This document shows, piece by piece, positions 57,947 through 64,000 of a stretch of 64,000 nt of DNA. The DNA comes from Clostridiales bacterium (GTDB lineage Bacteria > Bacillota > Clostridia > Oscillospirales > Oscillospiraceae): the NCBI GenBank assembly GCA_019423635.1, contig JAHZBA010000007.1, positions 38,346-102,345 on the forward strand, written 5' to 3'. The position numbers were made by a program, and so were the translations under genes. Numbering within the stretch: position 1 is the first letter of the stretch; every line of letters begins with the position of its first letter. The notes below the pieces were generated by a model, which did no database searches, was not told the DNA's origin, and saw nothing but the letters and a program-made list of their open reading frames with translations.

Positions 57947-58897
57947 TCACGAGATCATCTCACTCCCCACCTGGTAGCCGCTCCAGGTCCCCAGCACAGG
58001 CCAGACCGCGGAGCAGTCATAGAGGACATAGGCTGCCAGGGGGGACTTCCACTTCTCCACATCAAAAAACAGGGTGGGCAGGGAGTACATCTCCTCCTCG
58101 TGGCCGGTGTTGGCCGCAATGGAGAACAGGCATCCGTCGGGCCACTGGTACCAGAGGCGGCTGAAATCCTCTCCCTCCTCCGGGGCGGGGGTGCTGACAG
58201 CACTGGATTCGAAATACCCCTGCTCCTCCAGCTCCTCAAAGGTGCCTGTCACCACCTCCACGCCGTGCGTTTCCCCAAACCGCCAGGCCAGGGCGGACCG
58301 CTCGCTCTCCAGCAGGCCGCCGGGGGCCTGGCTCAGATCCAGCCCCGCCAGGGAGATGTTCTCATTCAGGGCCGGGTCCCTGTTCCAGAGATCGTCCAGG
58401 GCCTGAAGATAGAGGCCGCAGAGGTCGTAGAGGCTTCCGCCGGGGTTCTGCCGCGTTCCCAGAGAGAACCCGGAGACGGTGTACACCTGGCCCAGCTGGG
58501 CCGGGAAGGTCTCCAGCACTGTGCCGTTGAAGGAGATCTCCACCGGCATCCCGTCCCGGAGGTCCCCGGCGGCGGCCGGTTCGCCGTCCAGATAGACCGG
58601 CGTCTCCCCGGTCAGGGCCAGGCGGTAGACGCTCCGCCCGTCCGCCAGCCCCGCATGGCCCTCCGGCAGGGAGCTGTCCAGGGCCGCCAGCAGCAGCTCC
58701 CCGTCCTCCGCCCCGTCCACAATCCGGCAGGTGAGGTAAGCGGGCGTCTCCTCCTCCGCCAGGGTGGCCGCAGGGCCGGGCGGGGTGTCCTCCTCCGCCT
58801 GGGGCGCAGGGGGATTGCCGGGGGCCGCCGCTTCGCCGCAGGCCGGCAGCAGCGTAAGGCACAGGGCCAACAGGATCGCAGGATACCATTTGTTCAA
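57947..58897 (-). CDS. Lipoprotein, unknown (larger)
   Basis: 316 residues from TTG 58897, eight bases after AGGAGG; no ATG in a good position. Lipobox LTLLPACG (about residue 20), then Pro/Glu-rich linker and a long domain with LALTGETPVYLDGEPAA, YTVSGFSLGTRQNPG, VVTGTFEELEEQGYF. Paralogous in style to the preceding lipoprotein. No known fold. Confidence 0.75.
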   Translation of the reverse strand: MNKWYPAILLALCLTLLPACGEAAAPGNPPAPQAEEDTPPGPAATLAEEETPAYLTCRIVDGAEDGELLLAALDSSLPEGHAGLADGRSVYRLALTGETPVYLDGEPAAAGDLRDGMPVEISFNGTVLETFPAQLGQVYTVSGFSLGTRQNPGGSLYDLCGLYLQALDDLWNRDPALNENISLAGLDLSQAPGGLLESERSALAWRFGETHGVEVVTGTFEELEEQGYFESSAVSTPAPEEGEDFSRLWYQWPDGCLFSIAANTGHEEEMYSLPTLFFDVEKWKSPLAAYVLYDCSAVWPVLGTWSGYQVGSEMIS

Positions 58898-59018
58898 AGA
58901 AATCGCCTCCTTTTCCCATTTTGTCGGATGGAGCGGCGGTTTTGTTCCCAATGTTCGGAAAAATGATTCCATCCGGGCGGCAAAGCGGAGCCTGTTCCGA
59001 GAAAAATTATAAAACCGC

Positions 59019-59048
59019 TTGACCGGGGTTCCCTCCATGGGGTAAACT
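59019..59048 (+). promoter_or_regulatory. Promoter of the DUF1294 gene
   Basis: TTGACC (59019-59024), 18 bp, TAAACT (59043-59048). Downstream hairpin of GCCGCCGG arms lies before the gene. Confidence 0.5.
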
Positions 59049-59110
59049 GAACACAGCCGCCGGGAAACACGGGTCCGGCGGCCGTATCCAGATGAAAATG
59101 AGGTGGGACT

Positions 59111-59452
59111 GTGCCGGAGGCGAAGAATGATTTTGTATGGGTGGTGATCGGCTCTCCCTGGGGCCTGCTGGCCTGCTGGCTGCTGCTGATCAACCTGGTG
59201 ACCTTTTTTGTGTTCGGCTTTGACAAGCTCAAGGCCAGGTATAAGGAGACCCATGAGAACGCCCGGCGGGTGCCGGAGAAGACGCTGTTCCTGCTGGCCC
59301 TTCTGGGCGGCAGCGTGGGGGCCCTGCTGGGGATGAAGGCCTGGCACCACAAGACGCTGCACAAGACCTTCACCATCGGGATTCCGCTGATTCTGATCTT
59401 GCAGATCCTGATTCCGGCGGGGCTGTGGCTGTACTGGAACGTGATCCGGTAG
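59111..59452 (+). CDS. DUF1294 membrane protein
   Basis: 113 residues from GTG 59111 behind GAGGTGG. Conserved LLLINLVTFFVFGFDKLKA, RVPEKTLFLLALLGGSVGAL, MKAWHHKTLHKTF of DUF1294. Three membrane segments; role not known. Confidence 0.85.
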   Translation: MPEAKNDFVWVVIGSPWGLLACWLLLINLVTFFVFGFDKLKARYKETHENARRVPEKTLFLLALLGGSVGALLGMKAWHHKTLHKTFTIGIPLILILQILIPAGLWLYWNVIR

Positions 59453-59525
59453 GGAACGGCGGAGATTTTGCCGTTTAAAGAGATAAAACCACCCGGGAGG
59501 GGCCGGCAAACCGTCGAAATGACAG

Positions 59526-59554
59526 TTGACATTTCCTGGGACCCGTGATAAGGT
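59526..59554 (+). promoter_or_regulatory. Promoter upstream of the glycine riboswitch
   Basis: TTGACA (59526-59531), 17 bp, TAAGGT (59549-59554). Transcription would start just before the riboswitch. Confidence 0.7.
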
Positions 59555-59587
59555 AGGTACAATTTTATAACGGCAAACGAAGTTTCT

Positions 59588-59745
59588 AGGGGAACGGCGA
59601 GAGCCTGCCGAAGGAGTAAAACTCTCAGGCGCCCGGAATATGGGCGGGGACTAGGAATGGATGTGGCTCTGGAGACGCCCGGCAACGGGGACCGAAGGTG
59701 CAAGGCGGCTGGCCGCTGAATCTCTCAGGTAAAAGGACAGAGTGG
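59588..59745 (+). promoter_or_regulatory. Tandem glycine riboswitch
   Basis: Two gcvT-type aptamers in a row: the first with GGCGAGAGCC ... CCGAAGGAG ... CTCTCAGGCGCCC and GGGGACTAG, the second with CTGGAGACGCCC ... CCGAAGGTGCAAG ... CTCTCAGGTAAAAGGACAGAG. Arrangement and conserved GGACNGAG ends match the family. The terminator downstream and a symporter gene show the use: glycine binding decides expression of an amino-acid uptake gene. Confidence 0.92.
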
Positions 59746-59791
59746 GTGATGCTTCCTGCGGCGGGGCGCCGCGGGAGCAGACCGCTTTGGG

Positions 59792-59822
59792 CGGGGGCCG
59801 CAGAAGCACGGTCCCCGTTTTT
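59792..59822 (+). terminator. Terminator of the riboswitch expression platform
   Basis: CGGGGGCCG (59792-59800) with CGGTCCCCG (59809-59817; one G-U), loop of 8, then TTTTT. It precedes the symporter start by 60 bp. Glycine-dependent readthrough would make this an ON switch, the common type; the competing antiterminator is not resolved by eye. Confidence 0.7.
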
Positions 59823-59881
59823 CGTTGTTCTCATGGGAGAGACGAAGCTTCGCAAGCCGCGAGAGAAACTGGAGGGAGACT

Positions 59882-61297
59882 ATGGAAATCATCAGCAGGA
59901 TTCTGGCCTTTCTGGAAGGGCCGCTGAACGACTTTGCGTGGATGTACACCTTTTTGCCCTGTGCGATCCTGGGCGGGCTGTTTTTGACCATCCGCAACGG
60001 CGGCATTCAGTTTTTGCACTTCGGCCACGCCATGAAGAACACCGTGGGCCGGATGTTCCAAAAGCAGGAAGCCGGCCACGGCGCGGTGACGCCCATGCAG
60101 GCGGTGACCACGGCGCTGTCCGCCACGGTGGGCACCGGCAACATCGTGGGCACCTCCCAGGCCATCGCCCTGGGCGGCTACGGCGCGGTGTTCTGGCTGT
60201 GGCTGGCGGCGCTGGTGGGCATGGTGACCAAGTATTCCGAGATCGTCCTGGCCATCAAGTACCGGGAGCGGGACGCCAAGGGCGACTGGGTAGGCGGTCC
60301 CATGTACTATATCTCTAAGGGACTGGGGAAGAGCTGGAAGTGGCTGGCGGTGCTCTTTGCCGCCTTTGCGGCCCTGGCCTCCTTCGGCATCGGCAATATG
60401 TCCCAGGTGAACAGCATCACCGGCTCCGTGATCGGCGCGGTCTCCGCCTTTACCAGCGTCTCTGCCGGGACGGAGTTCACCCTGAAGTGGGTCATCGGCG
60501 TTCTGCTGGCGATTCTGGTGGCGGTTATTCTCCTGGGCGGCATCAAGCGGATCGGCGCCGTCACGGAGAAGCTGATCCCCTTCATGAGCGTCTTCTATAT
60601 TCTCTTCACCCTGATCGTCATTGCCGCCCATGTGGGCAATATCCCAGATGCCTTCGTGAAGATCTTCTCCACCGCCTTTACGCCCCAGGCCATGTTTGGC
60701 GCCTCCACCGGCATTGTGCTGAAGCAGACCATCATCTGGGGCCTGCGGCGTAGCGCCTTTTCCAATGAGGCGGGTCTGGGCTCTGCGGCCATCGCCCACG
60801 CGGCGGCGGACACCGAGGGCCCCGTACACCAGGGCCTCTACGGCATCTTTGAGGTGTTTATGGATACCCTCGTGATCTGCACCCTCACGGCGCTGACCAT
60901 CATCTGCAGTGGTGTGGAAATCACGTTTGGTGTGAAGCCCGGCAGCGAGCTGATTACCGCCGCCCTGGCCACGGTGTTTGGCAACAAGTTTGCCGCGCTG
61001 TTTGTGGCCATTGCCCTGATGCTCTTCGCCTTTTCCACCGTGCTGGGCTGGTCCCTGTACGGCACCCGCTGTGTGCAGTATCTCTTCGGCCACGGGGCCG
61101 TGCGGGTGTTCCAGGTGATCTTCATCGCCGTGGTCGTTGTGGGCTGCGTGTCTCCCCTCAGCTTTGTGTGGGATGTGGCGGATACGTTCAACGGCCTCAT
61201 GGCGATTCCGAACTTCATCGGTCTGTTCGCCCTGTCCGGCGTGGTAGCCGCGGAGACAAAGAAATATTTCAGTGATCCCAGCAATCTGCAGCGGTAA
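59882..61297 (+). CDS. Amino acid:cation symporter, AGCS family (probable glycine)
   Basis: 471 residues from ATG 59882 behind GGAGGGAG. AGCS/DAACS-like family pattern TLRN-type GLFLTIRNGGIQFLHFGHA, TTALSATVGTGNIVGTSQAI, VGGPMYYISKGLG, FGASTGIVLKQTIIWGLRRS, with about 10 membrane helices. Under a glycine riboswitch, so glycine/alanine uptake is the likely role. Confidence 0.92.
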   Translation: MEIISRILAFLEGPLNDFAWMYTFLPCAILGGLFLTIRNGGIQFLHFGHAMKNTVGRMFQKQEAGHGAVTPMQAVTTALSATVGTGNIVGTSQAIALGGYGAVFWLWLAALVGMVTKYSEIVLAIKYRERDAKGDWVGGPMYYISKGLGKSWKWLAVLFAAFAALASFGIGNMSQVNSITGSVIGAVSAFTSVSAGTEFTLKWVIGVLLAILVAVILLGGIKRIGAVTEKLIPFMSVFYILFTLIVIAAHVGNIPDAFVKIFSTAFTPQAMFGASTGIVLKQTIIWGLRRSAFSNEAGLGSAAIAHAAADTEGPVHQGLYGIFEVFMDTLVICTLTALTIICSGVEITFGVKPGSELITAALATVFGNKFAALFVAIALMLFAFSTVLGWSLYGTRCVQYLFGHGAVRVFQVIFIAVVVVGCVSPLSFVWDVADTFNGLMAIPNFIGLFALSGVVAAETKKYFSDPSNLQR

Positions 61298-61313
61298 AGA
61301 ATATTGGAACACC

Positions 61314-61347
61314 AAAAGGGGAGACACAGATCTGTGTCTCCCCTTTT
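61314..61347 (+). terminator. Terminator after the symporter
   Basis: A 34-bp perfect palindrome AAAAGGGGAGACACAGA / TCTGTGTCTCCCCTTTT. Good Rho-independent terminator. Confidence 0.9.
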
Positions 61348-61393
61348 GCAGTACATGTTCGCTCTTACGACACCCCGCCCCCGTCTTTCTCCA

Positions 61394-61420
61394 CCGCGAG
61401 TCCGGCGAAGCGAGCCGCGG
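61394..61420. repeat. CCGCGAGTCC interspersed repeat, copy 1
   Basis: CCGCGAGTCC-GCGAAGCGAG-CCGCGG. Copies at 63805-63831 and, cut by the window edge, 63980-64000. Each has CCGCG/CGCGG palindromic ends. The 61348-61603 gap contains it and a tract below, no gene. Confidence 0.6.
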
Positions 61421-61439
61421 CGGAAATTTCTCCGAAAGC

Positions 61440-61514
61440 ACCCGTCTCCCGTCTCTCGTCCCCCGTCCTCCGTCCCTCGTCTTCCGTCCCCCGTCTCCCG
61501 CCGTCTCCCCGGCC
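61440..61514. repeat. CGTCTCCC-type degenerate microsatellite
   Basis: About eight imperfect units of roughly 7-8 bp (CCCGTCTC, TCGTCCCC, CCGTCCTC ...). Low complexity, no coding. Confidence 0.6.
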
Positions 61515-61603
61515 CCGAGTCCAGCGGGACAAAGGGGTGCAATAGGGGGGAGGCGGTCGCAATCCCGCAAGTCGGAGCGTGTTGACAGAAAAGATGCACC
61601 CGG

Positions 61604-63577
61604 TCAATCAGAGGCCAGAGTAAACCTGTCTACCAGCTGTTTCAAGCTGTTCGCCTCGGCGGACAGCTCCTCACTGGCAGCGGCGCTCTCCTCGGCGGTG
61701 GCGCTGTTGGTCTGCACTACGGAGGAAATCTGGTCAATGCCTTCCGTGACCTGGGCCAGGGCGGCGGTCTGGTTCTCCACGGCTTCCACCACCATATTCA
61801 TCTGAACAGATACGTTGCCCGCCAGCTCACTGGTCCGCTCCAGAGACTCGGTAACCAGGTTTACCGCCTGGCCGCCTTCCGAGACAGACGCGATGGAGCT
61901 CTCAATCAGCTCCTTGGTGGCCTTGGCGGCCTCGTCGGACTTGGAGGCCAGGTTGCGGACCTCGTCGGCCACCACCGCAAAGCCCTTCCCGGCGGAACCC
62001 GCCCGGGCGGCCTCCACCGCCGCGTTCAGCGCCAGGATATTGGTCTGGAATGCGATGTTCTCAATGGCTGCGATGATTTTGGAGATTTCTTCCGAGGAAC
62101 TGGAGATGTGCTCCATGGCGGTGTTCAGCGCCTTGACGTGTTCCACGCTGGTGCCCAGCTGAGCGCCGGCCAGACCCACGAACCGGCCTGCCTCCTCCGC
62201 GGCCACAGAGGTCTTTTTCGCGCTGGCGGAGATGTCGTTGATGGTGGCCGCCAGCTCCTCAATGGAACTGGCCTGCTCCATGGAGCCCTGACTCAGCGTC
62301 TGGGCTCCGGTGGACACCTGGCCGCTGGCCGAGGAGACCTGTCCGGCAGCGGAGTCGATCTGCCTCATGGTGCCGCTCAGCTCCAGCTTCAGGGTGCGCA
62401 TGGACAGAAGAATGCTCTGGAATCCGCCCACATAAGCGTCCCGGTGAGAGGATTGGATGTTAAAATTCTTGTTGGCCATCTCACTGAGCAGATAGCCGAT
62501 ATCGTCGATGATGGTGTTCAGCCCCGTCACCATAGCCGCGGTGGAACGGGTCAACTCCGCCGTTTCGTCCTGGCTGGTGGTCTGGGGAACGGGGGACTTC
62601 AAGTCACCCTCCACCAGCAGCTTCATCCGCTGGGCGCAGGCCCGCATGGGTACGCTGATGTTGCTGGAGAGCTTCACGGCCACGATGATAGACGCTATAA
62701 TAGAGACTACGATCACCAGCATACTGATGAGGATGCCGAAGTATGTATCCGCCAGATAATTGGCCTTGGGCGCGGCCACGGCCAGGCTCCAGCCGTCGGT
62801 GCCGCCCACGGGGGCATAGGCCAGGAAACGGGGGCCGTCCTCCGCTTTGATAGAGCCAAAGCCGTTCTCTCCCCGGCGCATGGCCGCATGGAGCGCGGCC
62901 CGGCTTTCCAGAGAGGGGTCGCTCTGGGCCTCCTGCTCAATATTCTGCGTGGTAATGGTCTCCAGTGTGATATCGGCAATGGTGTCGCCGGATTTGTTAA
63001 TCATGTAAGCCCGGCAGTTGTCTCCGATCTGGATGGAGGAGACGATATCATTCAGGAAGGTCTCCGGAGGTACGAAATAGACCACGCCCACGATACCGGC
63101 CTCACGGCTCCCGCCGGCATAGAGAGGGGCGGCCACCATGATGGACAGTTCTCCCGTGATCTTGCTGATCAGCGGCTCGGAGACGTAAACATTGCCCTGC
63201 ATGGCCTGCTTGACGTATTCCCGGTCCGAGTAGTCCTTGCCGTCAAAAATGCTGATGCCGTTGGCGCCGATGATGTTGCCGCGCTTGAAGTTATGAAGGG
63301 CCACGCGCTCGTCGATGATGGCGCGCTTTTCCGTCTGCGGCACATCATTGTCAGACAGCTGCGGAATGCAGCCGGTGTCCATGGCCACGTTCTTGTAGGC
63401 GGTCAGTTCCTGCTCAATGCGCTGAGCCGCCAGCACCGCCGTCTCACTCATCATCTGGTCTACAGTGGCGACTGTGCTCCGGTAGCTCAGGGCGCTGCTG
63501 GCCCCTCCGACCGCGATCAATGCGATCAGAACGGTTGCCATCAAGCACACGGTGATTTTTTTGCGAATGCTTTTCAT
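61604..63577 (-). CDS. Methyl-accepting chemotaxis protein with dCache domain
   Basis: 657 residues from ATG 63577 (GAGGTG six bases upstream; GTG 63586 is an alternative). Membrane helix (about 12-32), dCache sensor (about 40-275, with FDGKDYSDREYVKQAM and SEPLISKITGELSI), second helix (about 285-305), HAMP, and the signalling tip FQTNILALNAAVEAARAG. No C-terminal CheR-docking pentapeptide. Senses an external ligand, probably an amino acid or organic acid. Confidence 0.93.
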   Translation of the reverse strand: MKSIRKKITVCLMATVLIALIAVGGASSALSYRSTVATVDQMMSETAVLAAQRIEQELTAYKNVAMDTGCIPQLSDNDVPQTEKRAIIDERVALHNFKRGNIIGANGISIFDGKDYSDREYVKQAMQGNVYVSEPLISKITGELSIMVAAPLYAGGSREAGIVGVVYFVPPETFLNDIVSSIQIGDNCRAYMINKSGDTIADITLETITTQNIEQEAQSDPSLESRAALHAAMRRGENGFGSIKAEDGPRFLAYAPVGGTDGWSLAVAAPKANYLADTYFGILISMLVIVVSIIASIIVAVKLSSNISVPMRACAQRMKLLVEGDLKSPVPQTTSQDETAELTRSTAAMVTGLNTIIDDIGYLLSEMANKNFNIQSSHRDAYVGGFQSILLSMRTLKLELSGTMRQIDSAAGQVSSASGQVSTGAQTLSQGSMEQASSIEELAATINDISASAKKTSVAAEEAGRFVGLAGAQLGTSVEHVKALNTAMEHISSSSEEISKIIAAIENIAFQTNILALNAAVEAARAGSAGKGFAVVADEVRNLASKSDEAAKATKELIESSIASVSEGGQAVNLVTESLERTSELAGNVSVQMNMVVEAVENQTAALAQVTEGIDQISSVVQTNSATAEESAAASEELSAEANSLKQLVDRFTLASD

Positions 63578-63637
63578 CTCTTTCACCTCAATTGTATTGT
63601 AGCGAAGCCGTAGTTCTCTTCTTCAGCGCTTGTATCC

Positions 63638-63667
63638 ATTATAAAGTCTGAGAAGCAAGGCTGTCAA
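63638..63667 (-). promoter_or_regulatory. Promoter of the chemoreceptor gene
   Basis: Minus strand TTGACA (63667-63662), 18 bp, TATAAT (63643-63638). Confidence 0.75.
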
Positions 63668-63804
63668 CAGGCTTTCCCAGTTTACTTTTGTACTTCCGGC
63701 CCGGCCGGAGGAGAAAATGCGGTTCATGTTGCAGATATTCGCCCGATCCATCCCAATCAGGAGTCCGTCAGGCAAGACTCTCCCGCAATCCCCGCCCCTC
63801 TCCG

Positions 63805-63831
63805 CCGCGAGTCCAGCGAAGCGAGCCGCGG
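63805..63831. repeat. CCGCGAGTCC interspersed repeat, copy 2
   Basis: Near-identical to the copy at 61394-61420 (one base change). The 63668-64000 end has no gene; it holds this copy, GC-rich filler and the start of a third copy at 63980. Confidence 0.6.
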
Positions 63832-64000
63832 TGGAAGGCGAAGTCCCTGCAAGGGGGATGCTGCATCCGTAAGGCGGCAAAGCCGCCAACGGCTGCGCAA
63901 AAATTCCTACCATAGTGCAGTTTTCGCCGCAAGGCGGAAACGGAACGGTGTTGTCGTTCCCCCGTCCCCCGTTTCTCCGCCGCGAGTCCAGCGAAGCGAG

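Noticed and set aside
61440..61514. Short repeats that could suggest a CRISPR array
   Set aside because: Units are 7-8 bp, imperfect and adjacent, with no spacers or cas genes; it is a microsatellite.
59831..61570. 579-codon open frame on the minus strand
   Set aside because: Shadow of the symporter gene, His/Gly/Gln-rich, crosses the riboswitch terminator region without a site.
1..64000. tRNA or rRNA genes
   Set aside because: No cloverleaf or rRNA-like sequence was seen on either strand, and the integration site is a protein gene.

Overview
The window looks like a chromosome segment from a GC-rich Clostridium-group Firmicute, most likely an Oscillospiraceae gut anaerobe of the Flavonifractor / Lawsonibacter / Pseudoflavonifractor type. 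The signs are AGGAGG-type ribosome binding sites, TTG and GTG starts, the holB-ricT gene pair, a YaaH-like spore-germination glycosidase, many short hairpin repeats and low-GC-Gram-positive phage modules in high-GC DNA. The genus is an inference.

Layout. (1) 1-1931: right end of an integrative element, with a TnpW-like small protein and a TnpX-like large serine recombinase. (2) About 1950-43428: a complete 41.5-kb siphophage-type prophage. Its serine integrase reads outward at the left end. The attachment sites can be read directly: the core is AC, and joining the two phage arms gives a dyad-symmetric attP. Joining the host arms restores a GH18 (YaaH/SleL-like) reading frame, whose 3' half remains at 43429-43849. 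The left element ends about 20 bp away in the same gene, so two unrelated elements sit side by side in it. (3) 43.9-64 kb: ordinary chromosome with lipoproteins, a GntR-ABC operon, a HAD phosphatase, ricT-holB, a decayed mobile remnant, a LytTR/DUF3021 pair, a MerR-GyrI pair, an HTH/DUF6442 pair, uridine phosphorylase, a glycine riboswitch with its amino-acid:cation symporter, and a chemoreceptor.

Prophage organisation. Left arm: integrase, an Fst/par-like type I toxin-antitoxin locus with a second orphan antitoxin-like RNA, a membrane-anchored T5orf172 protein (possible defence or exclusion gene), repressor and operators. Early region: small regulators, a Tad2/DUF2829-like protein, a putative antisense RNA, a replication initiator, DnaB helicase, a ParA plus DUF3102 pair, PcfK/PcfJ-like proteins and an HUH-type replication protein. 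This mix is as much plasmid-like as phage-like. Late region: KTR protein, HNH nuclease, terminase, portal, ClpP-type prohead protease, HK97-type capsid, connectors, tail tube, chaperone, tape measure, then an unusually complex fibre region, a holin and a GH24 endolysin.

The most interesting signal is in the fibre region. Two small genes each contain a homopolymeric G tract (G12 at 32295-32306, G9 at 38103-38111). Each is one G away from a frame that runs to an ATGA overlap with a tail-fibre gene, and the two fibre genes share almost identical 5' ends. This looks like slipped-strand phase variation of fibre expression through translational coupling. The type I toxin-antitoxin locus at 3.6-4.0 kb is the second strongest candidate for something undescribed.
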